The notes beneath the pieces were generated by a model, which had not been told where the DNA came from, did no database searches, and worked only from the letters and a program-made list of their open reading frames with translations. This document shows, one piece after another, positions 8,865 through 16,637 of a DNA stretch of 64,000 nt. The stretch is from Roseivirga sp. (GTDB taxonomy: Bacteria; Bacteroidota; Bacteroidia; Cytophagales; Cyclobacteriaceae). Within the stretch, counting starts at the first letter, position 1, and each line of letters starts with the position of its first letter. Location of the stretch: contig JAAWWF010000006.1 of the NCBI GenBank assembly GCA_021404565.1, positions 62,001 through 126,000 on the forward strand. Direction: 5' to 3'. The translations under genes were made by a program, and so were the position numbers.

Positions 8865-9560
8865 TTAAAAAATGAATTGATTCACATGTTTGATGGTACT
8901 GTGATCCATTTTCAGGTTCTGCTCGTAAAATGCTTCAAAACTTTTACGGCTGTCCCAGGAGGTAATGACCAAATAATCGGGAGCATAATAATAGCCAAAT
9001 GGAGAGGTGCCCTCTGAAAATGCAACCAAAGTTTCACCTCCGGCTTTTCGGGATTTGCTTTGCCACTTTTTCTTAAAGGATTCCATGGACTGCCCTTCTT
9101 TTTTCCAGTAAGCGGTGACTACATTGAATTTTGCAGGGTCTACTTCAAAAGAGATGTCCTCCTCTAATTCCCAATAAGTGAGTGCAAAGGTCGACCATAT
9201 TTCTCTTCGCATCTGATGAAAATCAGTCATTTTGGTATCCACGGTTTTCAGAAAACGCTCTCTTCCCTTTAAGTCGTCCCAATACCCGAAAATCATGCTC
9301 TGAGGATGATAGTTTCCCTGGTTATTCTCCTTAATTCCAAAACCTATAAGGCTGTGATAGCCTTCTGCATTGGCAAGCGGGAAGGCCCTTTTGAAGTAGT
9401 CTTGCAACTTGACATCCACATCAGGCTTGTTGCTTAGAAAGATGATGTCAAATACCTGTCCTTTTTTCAGGTTGTATGATTTCTTTTCTGTTTGTGCTTC
9501 CAGATTTGTAGCAACAAGGCCGGTTAAAAGGATGAAAAGTGAAATGTTCAATAATCTCAT
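8865..9560 (-). CDS. Secreted protein, probable duplicated dimeric alpha-beta barrel (NIPSNAP/ABM-like)
   Basis: 231 aa with an Sec signal peptide (MRLLNISLFILLTGLVATNLEAQ). The mature protein seems to hold two ferredoxin-like repeats. One is residues about 35-120 (FDIIFLSNKPDVDVKLQDYFKR ... SMIFGYWDDLKGRERFLKTV) and the other about 145-231 (FNVVTAYWKKEGQSMESFKKKW ... LVITSWDSRKSFEAFYEQ). Each has the pattern of antibiotic-monooxygenase or NIPSNAP-like dimeric barrels. No catalytic residues can be assigned. Periplasmic location is predicted. It stands alone between two unrelated genes. Confidence 0.7.
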   Translation of the reverse strand: MRLLNISLFILLTGLVATNLEAQTEKKSYNLKKGQVFDIIFLSNKPDVDVKLQDYFKRAFPLANAEGYHSLIGFGIKENNQGNYHPQSMIFGYWDDLKGRERFLKTVDTKMTDFHQMRREIWSTFALTYWELEEDISFEVDPAKFNVVTAYWKKEGQSMESFKKKWQSKSRKAGGETLVAFSEGTSPFGYYYAPDYLVITSWDSRKSFEAFYEQNLKMDHSTIKHVNQFIF

Positions 9561-9697
9561 GTTGTCTTTTATTTCGATGAATGATTTTTATTTCGGCCAA
9601 GCTATGGGCTGCCAGCGGAAATCAGAAAGTTTAAGGACTGAGAGAGGTACGCATACGGTATTTGTACCATAACAGCCGTTTGAGGCTGGTTTTTATG

Positions 9698-9730
9698 TTG
9701 GGAACTGGCCTGGACGCGATCATATATTTG
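9698..9730 (+). promoter_or_regulatory. Possible Bacteroidota-type promoter of the YfcC-like gene
   Basis: A TATATTTG -7 box at 9723-9730 matches TAnnTTTG. A TTG at 9698-9700 lies 22 bp upstream, a little longer than usual. It would give a leader of about 50 nt before ATG 9791. Confidence 0.4.
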
Positions 9731-9790
9731 ACTTTGACAAGAGCATGAACCTTTCTTCACAATTGTCTAAATTGGAATTTATTTCTCTCT

Positions 9791-11284
9791 ATGAAGTCCT
9801 TAAAGTTTCCCAGCCCCTTTACCGTTCTCTATATCATTATCATCATCAGTGCCATTGCAACCTGGCTCATGCCAGCAGGTTCCTATGATACACTTACCTA
9901 TGATGCTGACTCTTCCTCCTTTGTGATTCAGAGCACTGCGGGCAACAAAACCCTGCCCGGAACTCAGAGAACCCTTGACAGCCTGCAGCTTCAGATCGAA
10001 CTGGAGAAATTTCAGGCGGGCAAGTTGAGGAGACCGGTGTCCGTACCAGGTACTTATCAGGAGGTGGAGGCATCACCCCAGGGGATAAAGGCCATCATCA
10101 ACGCGCCAATAAAAGGTATTTACGACTCTATCGATATCATACTTTTTGTGCTGATTATAGGAGGTTTTATTGGCGTCTTTGCTCACTCAGGTGCCATGGA
10201 TAAAGGGGTGAATGCCCTGTCCAATACCATGAAAGGAAGAGAGAAATGGTTGATTGTTTCAGTGACCACCCTGATTGCCATTGGAGGTACCACCTTTGGT
10301 ATGCAGGAAGAAACCATCGCATTTTATCCCATTCTCGTGCCTATTTTCATCGCTGCAGGCTATGACCTGATGGTTCCGGTAGCTGCTGTTTACGGAGGCT
10401 CCTGCGTGGGCTTAATGGGTGCCCTGATCAATCCATTCAGCACCATTATTGCCTCAGATGCTGCAGGGGTCAGCTGGACGGTAGGTATGACCAGCAGAAT
10501 AGTGATGTTGGTCATCGGTCTTATTGTGATCATTTTGTTTGTAGTACGCTATGCAGAAAGGGTCAAAAAAGACCCAACAAAATCGGTATTGTATGGTAAG
10601 GATATCAAGAATCCTTTTGCAGCAAAGGAAATAGCGGTAAGTTCTGAAAAACTATCCTGGAGCACACGGCTGTTGCTTGTTCTTTTTGGCTTCACTTTCA
10701 TTATTATGATCTATGGGGTTTCTGCTATGGGCTGGTGGTTCGAAGAAATGACCGCTCTCTTTCTGGTGGCCGCTGTCGTGCTTGGGCTGATTCAGCGCTC
10801 GGGAGAAAATGCCTTTATCCAGGCTTTTATCGGTGGGGCAAAGGACCTTTTAGGTGTGGCGCTGATTATTGGAGTGGCCAGGGGTATTACGATTGTGATG
10901 AATGATGGTCAGATTTCGGGCACCGTATTGGAAGGAGCTTCTTCCATGGTAGGGGGGATCTCAGGAGCCTTATTTCTGCCGGTGCTGATGATTGTATTCT
11001 TTGTGCTTGCTTTCTTTATCAGCTCATCTTCCGGCCTGGCCCTGGTGAGTATGCCCATCATGGGGGCATTGGGTAATGTGGTAGGGGTGCCTGCCGAAGA
11101 GATAGTGAATGCTTACCTCTTCGGCTTTGGACTTATGATGTTTGTTACCCCCGGGGGCATCATCCTGCCTTCGCTGAGTATGACCAATGTACCCTATAAT
11201 GCCTGGCTGAAATTCATCTGGCCCCTGATGGCCATCCTCGCTGTAATCGGAATGGCCATTTTGATAGTGGGTAACTTGATGTAA
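9791..11284 (+). CDS. YfcC family (DcuC/ArcD-like) membrane carrier
   Basis: 497-aa integral membrane protein with about 12 helices. The N-terminus FPSPFTVLYIIIIISAIATWLMPAG and the motifs GGTTFGMQEETIAFYPILVPI and GGSCVGLMGALINPF are those of the YfcC subgroup of the C4-dicarboxylate/basic amino acid carrier superfamily. The C-terminal motif VTPGGIILPSLSMTNVPY also fits. A soluble loop of about 80 residues separates helices 1 and 2. The substrate is probably an amino acid or dicarboxylate and cannot be deduced. The gene is convergent with the ECF operon, only 6 bp apart. Confidence 0.88.
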   Translation: MKSLKFPSPFTVLYIIIIISAIATWLMPAGSYDTLTYDADSSSFVIQSTAGNKTLPGTQRTLDSLQLQIELEKFQAGKLRRPVSVPGTYQEVEASPQGIKAIINAPIKGIYDSIDIILFVLIIGGFIGVFAHSGAMDKGVNALSNTMKGREKWLIVSVTTLIAIGGTTFGMQEETIAFYPILVPIFIAAGYDLMVPVAAVYGGSCVGLMGALINPFSTIIASDAAGVSWTVGMTSRIVMLVIGLIVIILFVVRYAERVKKDPTKSVLYGKDIKNPFAAKEIAVSSEKLSWSTRLLLVLFGFTFIIMIYGVSAMGWWFEEMTALFLVAAVVLGLIQRSGENAFIQAFIGGAKDLLGVALIIGVARGITIVMNDGQISGTVLEGASSMVGGISGALFLPVLMIVFFVLAFFISSSSGLALVSMPIMGALGNVVGVPAEEIVNAYLFGFGLMMFVTPGGIILPSLSMTNVPYNAWLKFIWPLMAILAVIGMAILIVGNLM

Positions 11285-11290
11285 TACTCC

Positions 11291-11800
11291 TTACATGCCT
11301 CCGGCTTCACCCGCCACTTCAATGATCTGGGTCATTTCCCGGATGGAAGTGATGTCCATAGAGGTGGAGATGTATTGGATACGTGTTCTGGTCGCCAGCA
11401 AATACTCATTCACTTCGCCCTGTGTTCTCTTAAAAAAGAGGTTCTTATTATGCCCGGACTCCGATCTCATCAATAGTTTGAAGCCCTTGTCGGGAGCAAT
11501 TGATTCAAAGTTTCCGGCTACGTCCAGCGTCTCACTGCCGTCTTTACTACCATGACATTGCAAGTACAGAAGATGATTGAGTTGTGTGAAATACTCTTTC
11601 ACCCTGCCTTCAGCCCGATCGTCAGCGGCTAACAGTTCAAACATCTCTTTGCTTACTTCAAGGAAGCTACAGCGATCGTTCTTCAGGTCGCGTATCACTT
11701 TTGCGATATCTGCTGAAGGCGCGGGAGTTTGGGCAATCGTCTGCCCAAAGGCAGTAAAGAGCAGTATAAGGGCAATCAGGTAGGTTTTTGTTGTTTTCAT
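11291..11800 (-). CDS. DUF4252-like secreted protein of the ECF sigma operon
   Basis: 169 aa with a signal peptide ending in TIAQ. The mature part carries the DUF4252-like pattern, with an N-terminal helix, then a beta-rich segment ending in ISTSMDITSIREMTQI. It overlaps the membrane anti-sigma-like gene by ATGA and is third in the sigma/anti-sigma operon. In Bacteroidota, DUF4252 proteins usually accompany such sigma factors; their function is unknown. Predicted periplasmic. Confidence 0.75.
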   Translation of the reverse strand: MKTTKTYLIALILLFTAFGQTIAQTPAPSADIAKVIRDLKNDRCSFLEVSKEMFELLAADDRAEGRVKEYFTQLNHLLYLQCHGSKDGSETLDVAGNFESIAPDKGFKLLMRSESGHNKNLFFKRTQGEVNEYLLATRTRIQYISTSMDITSIREMTQIIEVAGEAGGM

Positions 11801-12273
11801 TGTTCTTGAGTTTCTCTGTTTTCTAATGTATTAAGCTCTTTAAAAGGAGCGGATATGTTCATGCATTCTTCTGCTTTGGGCAGGCTTTCATTCAGAAAAT
11901 CTGCCATGGCGGTAAGGGTTTCCAAAGTTGCCTGATAAGACTTGTCAATTTCTACCTGGCTGTAAGTATTGGAGGGACTTGTCTTGAAAAGCTCAGGGCG
12001 CAGCAACCATGTTGCTGCAACTAAAAGCAGAACGACTGCAGCAATTTTGATTAAGTTCTGAATGCGGAAAGCTGAAGGCCTGTTATCCAGGTTGATGCGC
12101 TGTCGCATATCCGGCACCTCAATGGATTCTGTATCTCCCGTCCATTGAAAGTAGGCGCTCAGATGATGATCCTTGTGATCAGCCACAAGCTGCTTCAACT
12201 CAGTTTCTTCTTCAGGGGTAAGGGTTCCCTCCAGAAACCCCTTTTCCAGTACTTTCAATCTATCTCCATTCAT
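11797..12273 (-). CDS. Membrane protein, probable anti-sigma factor
   Basis: 158 aa. The N-terminal cytoplasmic part of about 70 residues contains the LEGTLTPEEETELKQLV pattern seen at the start of many Bacteroidota anti-sigma factors. One transmembrane helix follows at about 72-90 (LIKIAAVVLLLVAATWLL), then a periplasmic tail. It overlaps the end of the sigma factor gene by 14 nt and the start of the DUF4252 gene by 4 nt. An anti-sigma role rests on position and topology. Confidence 0.75.
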   Translation of the reverse strand: MNGDRLKVLEKGFLEGTLTPEEETELKQLVADHKDHHLSAYFQWTGDTESIEVPDMRQRINLDNRPSAFRIQNLIKIAAVVLLLVAATWLLRPELFKTSPSNTYSQVEIDKSYQATLETLTAMADFLNESLPKAEECMNISAPFKELNTLENRETQEQ

Positions 12274-12745
12274 CTCTTAATGGTTCTGTTAGCTTCTTTC
12301 TGGCTCTTGAGAGGTTTACTCTCAACGTATTCACACTCATTTGTGTAATTTCTTCAATCTCCTCATAGCTGAAGCCCTGAAAGTCCTTGAGCTCGACAAT
12401 TAGCTTTTGATTGGTAGGCAGCAGGTTCATGCGTTTTTTCAGCTGCTCAATCATATCAATATGTTCGTAATTTGATTCGATCGTCATGTAAGCCTCCGGT
12501 TCATTGCTTTCTATATACCTTCCCTTTTTTCTTATCAGGTCGATGCATTTGTTCTTCATGACCGTCATGGCAAATGACTTGATGTTGTTATTGCTATCGA
12601 GCCGCTTGCGCATCTTCCAAAGCTTCTCCAGCACATCTTGCAATGCATCTTCAGCCAATGGGCGATCATTGAGCATTCTCAAGGCAAAACCAAAGAGGTT
12701 TGAGTTCAACGGACCTATCATGAGCCAAAATTGATCCTGATCCAT
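12260..12745 (-). CDS. ECF RNA polymerase sigma factor
   Basis: 161 aa from ATG 12745 (MDQDQFWLMI). Region 2 is at about 10-80 (RPLAEDALQDVLEKLWKMRK, with the -10-binding region SFAMTVMKNKCIDLIRKK). Region 4 is at about 105-155 (LLPTNQKLIVELKDFQGFSYEEIEEI, HTH helix MSVNTLRVNLSRARKKL). It lacks a sigma 1.1 or region 3. First gene of a three-gene operon with a membrane anti-sigma-like protein and a DUF4252 protein. Confidence 0.92.
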   Translation of the reverse strand: MDQDQFWLMIGPLNSNLFGFALRMLNDRPLAEDALQDVLEKLWKMRKRLDSNNNIKSFAMTVMKNKCIDLIRKKGRYIESNEPEAYMTIESNYEHIDMIEQLKKRMNLLPTNQKLIVELKDFQGFSYEEIEEITQMSVNTLRVNLSRARKKLTEPLRDEWR

Positions 12746-12830
12746 TAAGTGCAATTATTCAATTGGTTTTGTCGATGATTTGGGGTAATACTCAATCTAG
12801 CCAGATTCATTACAATGCGACAGAAAAAAA

Positions 12831-13607
12831 TCAGAGATCGAACTCGATTTTATGCAACATAAGCCCGGAGGCGGGGGCAATATAGGAGAGATGTTCTGTG
12901 AAATCTGGTTTTAACGAGCGTTCAAGGTCGGTTATGCTGATTTCTCCCTGACCCAGTCTGAATAGTTGACCTACCATGATCCTGATCTGATTTCTGAGAA
13001 AACCACTGGCGCTGACATGATAGGCGTAGGTATTCTCTGGGAAGAAATTCGCTGTCAGCAGATCGTTTTTTTTGATCTCACTGGTCTCGACAGAACGATT
13101 GACCCGGGTACGCTCATTGGGTTTTTTGCAATAGGCTCCAAAATGGTGTTCGCCCTCAAAAAGCCTGGCCCCTTGTTTCATCAGTTCAATGTCTAATGTT
13201 TGAGGAAGGGTGCAAACAAAGGGTGCACTGAATGGATGTGCCTTGCTACCAAAAGCGAAGAGGTAGACATACTCCTTTACCCTGGGGTTTTGGATGATGT
13301 TGAATGTTTCATCCACTTGCTCTACTTCTATGGCCCTGATATCGGCAGGCAGGTTGAAGTTGAAATCTTTCAGGAACTGAACTTCGTCCAGAGGCTCTTC
13401 TACAAAAAGTTCAAAGGCAAAGTGATTGGCAGAAACCATGGCATCGGTGCGGCTTCCTCCCAGGGTTTTAAATCGTTTTTCTTCAAAGACATAGCTGAGG
13501 GTGCGATCTATCATATGATGGACCGTTTTTACTTGCGGTTGCTTAGCCCAACCATGAAAACGAAAACCCAGGTACTGGATGTGAACGATGTAGAAATTCC
13601 ATTTCAT
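12831..13607 (-). CDS. truA: TruA-family tRNA pseudouridine synthase
   Basis: 258 aa from ATG 13607 (MKWNFYIVHI). TruA modifies U38-40 in the tRNA anticodon stem. Visible are the N-terminal YLGFRFHGWAKQP, the catalytic loop GGSRTDAMVSA with Asp55 (family GRTDAGVHA), and SGFLRNQIRIMVGQL near the C-terminus. The catalytic loop is divergent (DAMVSA for DAGVHA), so this may be a second, paralogous TruA common in this order. A canonical TruA could exist elsewhere in the genome. It follows the hydrolase gene on the same strand but is separated by a terminator. Confidence 0.82.
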   Translation of the reverse strand: MKWNFYIVHIQYLGFRFHGWAKQPQVKTVHHMIDRTLSYVFEEKRFKTLGGSRTDAMVSANHFAFELFVEEPLDEVQFLKDFNFNLPADIRAIEVEQVDETFNIIQNPRVKEYVYLFAFGSKAHPFSAPFVCTLPQTLDIELMKQGARLFEGEHHFGAYCKKPNERTRVNRSVETSEIKKNDLLTANFFPENTYAYHVSASGFLRNQIRIMVGQLFRLGQGEISITDLERSLKPDFTEHLSYIAPASGLMLHKIEFDL

Positions 13608-13631
13608 AGTGAGACCCCGCCTTTGGGTGCT

Positions 13632-13659
13632 CAAAAATAAGCATTGCGTTCAATGCTTA
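13632..13659 (-). terminator. Intrinsic terminator of the hydrolase gene
   Basis: Perfect 9-bp inverted repeat TAAGCATTG/CAATGCTTA (13638-13646 and 13651-13659), loop of 4, followed on the minus strand by a T5 run. It overlaps the stop codon of the upstream hydrolase gene and separates it from truA. Confidence 0.85.
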
Positions 13660-14780
13660 ACCAAAAACTTTAGAGGTAATGCCAGTGTTTTGAGGGGCTC
13701 TCTCAGAAGGCCCTGTTCATCCGGGAGGTCTTTTAAATGCTGATTGAAGAAAGCCAGGGTCAGCCGACAAAGGGTTTCATAACTGAGCCGGGCATTCCCG
13801 AAGGCCGGCCAACGGTTGTATCCTGGCACTAGATCCCCCAAAATAGCAGCGGAGGTAAGCTCGCCATGGTTGGCTTCCATCAGCCTTATTTTGTGGGTTT
13901 TGTTGTTAGGTAAGAAGGTAAAAGCCAGGCTGTCTCGGATCGCTGCTTCGTAGCTTAACTTTCCCTGATGGTTGCTAAAGAAAACTAAAAGGGGAGAGGT
14001 GACTAAGGCCAGGCTTTGGCCGGAGAGAAATTCAAGGGCTGCTCCTTCGGGATGAGCGTCCATCATGGTGATAGCTTTAAAGCGCTGGTTGTTCATTTGA
14101 TGATGAATGATGGCTTCTCCAGCCTTACTGAAGCCCATAATACCTGTCTGAGTAATCTGAAAATCTCCGGAGCTACGAACAAATCCAAGAACCCTGTCGA
14201 TATCTGCTGATAAGGAATTGATGTTGCTCTCGATGTTGGTTTTTCCTCGGTCCGGGTCTGCCCGTATATCGGCAATGGCCATTACAATGTAACCGTGAGA
14301 GGCCAAGTATTGGTTAAGAATGAATTGAGTGTAGGCTGGTCTGCCGCCTCCTTGTATGGAGAGCAAAAGAGGGTACTTACCGGTTGTCTGAGCTGCATTC
14401 CAGAAACTCCCGGTAGTACTGGAGAGCAACTGGTTCAGAGCTTCTGAACTGGCACCTCTGTCGGATATGCGTTTTGAGAAAGCATCGGTTGTAGCCTTCT
14501 CTTCACTGACTGTGAGCTCAGTCAGCTTAGACTTACGTTCTGCGATGAAAAGGTGATCCCGGAACTCAACCGGACTGTCATTCCCGGTTATGGCAGGATA
14601 CCAGATGGAGATCAATATCGGGCGATACTGTTGGCCATAAAGCCGACTACTATCACGGAAGTCAATGGTTTTAAAACCCACCGAATTTCCGCCCATTTTA
14701 AGGGTTTCGCCAAAACTCATCTGGCCGATAAGGTTTTGTGAAGTGAACAGCAGCAGGAGTAATAAGAAGGACAATCTCAT
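13650..14780 (-). CDS. Secreted alpha/beta hydrolase (PAF-acetylhydrolase/dienelactone hydrolase-like)
   Basis: 376 aa with a signal peptide (MRLSFLLLLLLFTSQNLIGQ). An early WYP motif (LISIWYPAITG) is typical of the PAF-acetylhydrolase-like group. The nucleophile elbow is GIMGFSKAG (G-x-S-x-[AG]), preceded by an oxyanion-type LLLSIQGGG. Candidate acid and His are in MMDAHPEG and EANHGELTS. Substrate unknown. Predicted periplasmic. The downstream terminator overlaps its stop codon. Confidence 0.82.
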   Translation of the reverse strand: MRLSFLLLLLLFTSQNLIGQMSFGETLKMGGNSVGFKTIDFRDSSRLYGQQYRPILISIWYPAITGNDSPVEFRDHLFIAERKSKLTELTVSEEKATTDAFSKRISDRGASSEALNQLLSSTTGSFWNAAQTTGKYPLLLSIQGGGRPAYTQFILNQYLASHGYIVMAIADIRADPDRGKTNIESNINSLSADIDRVLGFVRSSGDFQITQTGIMGFSKAGEAIIHHQMNNQRFKAITMMDAHPEGAALEFLSGQSLALVTSPLLVFFSNHQGKLSYEAAIRDSLAFTFLPNNKTHKIRLMEANHGELTSAAILGDLVPGYNRWPAFGNARLSYETLCRLTLAFFNQHLKDLPDEQGLLREPLKTLALPLKFLVKH

Positions 14781-14848
14781 GGCCCAATGTTATGATACTA
14801 TCGAGAAATTCTCAGCTTCAAAAAGTGGCGATGTCGTGAAATGGCCGA

Positions 14849-15661
14849 TTATGTCGTGGAATGACCGGACTCCAGGCGTTTACGTACCTCTTCTAGGTAA
14901 GAGGCGCTTACTCTCAGTTGGTTGCCATCCAACATCTGTACAAAGTACTTTCCTTGTTTCCTGATTAGGCGCTCGGCAAAGTGGGTGTTGATTACCTGGG
15001 AACGGTGAATTTGCATGAACTGTGGTGGGAGCTTGTCTTGCAGTCCTGAGAGGCTAAGTCTTATCAATTTAAAGTTGCCGTTCTGATATAGTTTCAGGTA
15101 GTGGTCGTAGGTGCTGATATATTCAATGCTGTCGACCTGAATCCCTTTCAGAAGATTATCGATCTCGCTGACCATAAAGGGCTTTTTGACTTTTTTCGTA
15201 GGCTTTGATTGTGGTTGCTCCTTCATTAACTGGTAGCTGCCATAGCTGGTGGCTCCGTAGAAGAGGACAAGAATATGTGAGAAGTTCAGTAGTAGTTTAC
15301 GGTTGCCCGTCCACAAATTGAGACTTTGTACATTTTCGCTGATGAGAAAGAGTACAGATTTATTGAGAAGGATATAGAGCAGAACAAACATCAGCAGGCC
15401 GGCCAGCCAGAGCACGACCCGGCTCCCGGGGAATTTCAGACTCAACCTGATGGTCTGGTAGATCAGTGGACTGAGCAGCGCCATTCCTCCAAAATTGACG
15501 AGCATGCGGCCTATTTCAAAAGAGTAAGCAAAACTTTCATCTTGATTGCTTAATCGGTAAAAACGCTCCAGCAGAAAGGCCGTGCCTGCCAGGAGCATGA
15601 TGCACATAGAAACGGCACTCAATCTAAAAACAGGAGTCTTTATATTGAGTGCCGTCATCAT
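14849..15661 (-). CDS. Membrane LytTR-family DNA-binding regulator
   Basis: 270 aa. Four hydrophobic helices in the first 150 residues, then a LytTR DNA-binding domain at about 165-265 (DSIEYISTYDHYLKLY ... RIHRSQVINTHF-type core IHRSQVINTHFAERL ... LRVSASYLEEVRKRL). No receiver domain, so signals presumably act through the membrane part. It lies 18 bp downstream of the DUF1080 gene on the same strand and could be co-transcribed with it. Confidence 0.88.
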   Translation of the reverse strand: MMTALNIKTPVFRLSAVSMCIMLLAGTAFLLERFYRLSNQDESFAYSFEIGRMLVNFGGMALLSPLIYQTIRLSLKFPGSRVVLWLAGLLMFVLLYILLNKSVLFLISENVQSLNLWTGNRKLLLNFSHILVLFYGATSYGSYQLMKEQPQSKPTKKVKKPFMVSEIDNLLKGIQVDSIEYISTYDHYLKLYQNGNFKLIRLSLSGLQDKLPPQFMQIHRSQVINTHFAERLIRKQGKYFVQMLDGNQLRVSASYLEEVRKRLESGHSTT

Positions 15662-15679
15662 ATTTGATTGTTAAGAGAA

Positions 15680-16414
15680 CTAAAGCTCTCTGATTCTGAT
15701 ATTTTTATACCACACCGCATCACCATGATTCTGCAGGCTGATGCGTCCCGTTTTAGAAGCTGCGTAGCTGGGTACATTGGCCCACTTGCTTTTGGCTTTA
15801 ATGGCCAGCCAGTCTTCGCTGCCTTCTTCAAACTCCACAACTTTTTCACCATTCAGCCAGTGCTCCACATGTCCGTTGTTATAGATCAGTTTTACCTTAT
15901 TCCACTGCATGTAAGCATTAGGCTTTTTCGTTTCGGCAGGCACGTGCATGGAGTAATTAGATGCAACCATTTTATAGGGTTCAGTTTCAGATCGTGAAAA
16001 CTCGTCATCAAGTACCTGATACTCTGGCCCGGTCATATAATCATGCCCAAACTCTTCTGATTCTACGACATGGTAAAAGATACCACTATTGCCACCTTTG
16101 GCGATTCGGTATTCCAATTCCAGCTCGAAATTACCAAAATCACGATTGGTCATGATAGATCTGAAAAAACCAACATTGGTCTCACCAGCATCTTTATTAC
16201 AGGAAATAGCACCTTCGTGAATCTCCCAGTGTTCCGTAATGGGTTCCGGACCGTACATTTCCCAGCCATTGAATGATTCGCCATCAAAGAGGCTAATCCA
16301 TTCATTTTCAGGAGCTGCCTGATCCTTTTCTTTTTCTTCCACCTTCTTGTCTCCGGAACAGGAGATAAGTACGGCTGCGCTTAGAAGAAAAAGAGATGAT
16401 TTGAGGTAGTTCAT
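15680..16414 (-). CDS. DUF1080 (3-keto-disaccharide hydrolase-like) lipoprotein
   Basis: 244 aa with a lipoprotein signal (LLSAAVLISCSG, Cys19). The DUF1080 domain runs from about residue 40 to the end, with the hallmark WISLFDGESFNGWEMYG, then GGNSGIFYH, GPEYQVLDD and the C-terminal RISLQNHGDAVWYKNIRIREL. The fold is a concanavalin-like beta-sandwich. Characterised members hydrolyse 3-keto-glycosides; the specific substrate is unknown. Upstream of the start lies a 9-bp hairpin (16479-16503) in the leader. Confidence 0.9.
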   Translation of the reverse strand: MNYLKSSLFLLSAAVLISCSGDKKVEEKEKDQAAPENEWISLFDGESFNGWEMYGPEPITEHWEIHEGAISCNKDAGETNVGFFRSIMTNRDFGNFELELEYRIAKGGNSGIFYHVVESEEFGHDYMTGPEYQVLDDEFSRSETEPYKMVASNYSMHVPAETKKPNAYMQWNKVKLIYNNGHVEHWLNGEKVVEFEEGSEDWLAIKAKSKWANVPSYAASKTGRISLQNHGDAVWYKNIRIREL

Positions 16415-16562
16415 AAGTTAAAAATTGAGATTTGAGCCAAGATAATTAATTCCTTTTTAATGCTCTTTTTTTTAACCTGTTTGGCCCTTTTTTTGGGCTA
16501 AACGGCAGAACATTAAAATCGGACAGGCTCATTGACTCAATGTGTTATTTGCAAACCGGGGA

Positions 16563-16617
16563 GTTAAAAAAGATCCGGCCATGACCATGATTCTGTGTGA
16601 TCATGGTCATGGCCGGA
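16563..16617 (-). terminator. Strong intrinsic terminator of the multicopper oxidase gene
   Basis: Perfect 17-bp inverted repeat, arms 16574-16590 and 16601-16617, loop of 10, followed on the minus strand by TCTTTTTTAA. It lies 20 bp after the oxidase stop. Confidence 0.92.
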
Positions 16618-16637
16618 CTTTTGGTCTGTCTTCTTCC

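Noticed and set aside
13200-13640. 146-codon frame on the plus strand
   Set aside because: Antisense to truA, no family character.
16479-16503. Hairpin GTTTGGCCC-T7-GGGCTAAAC as terminator
   Set aside because: The oxidase terminator is already present at 16563-16617; on the minus strand this hairpin is followed by A-rich, not T-rich, sequence, so it is at best a leader structure.
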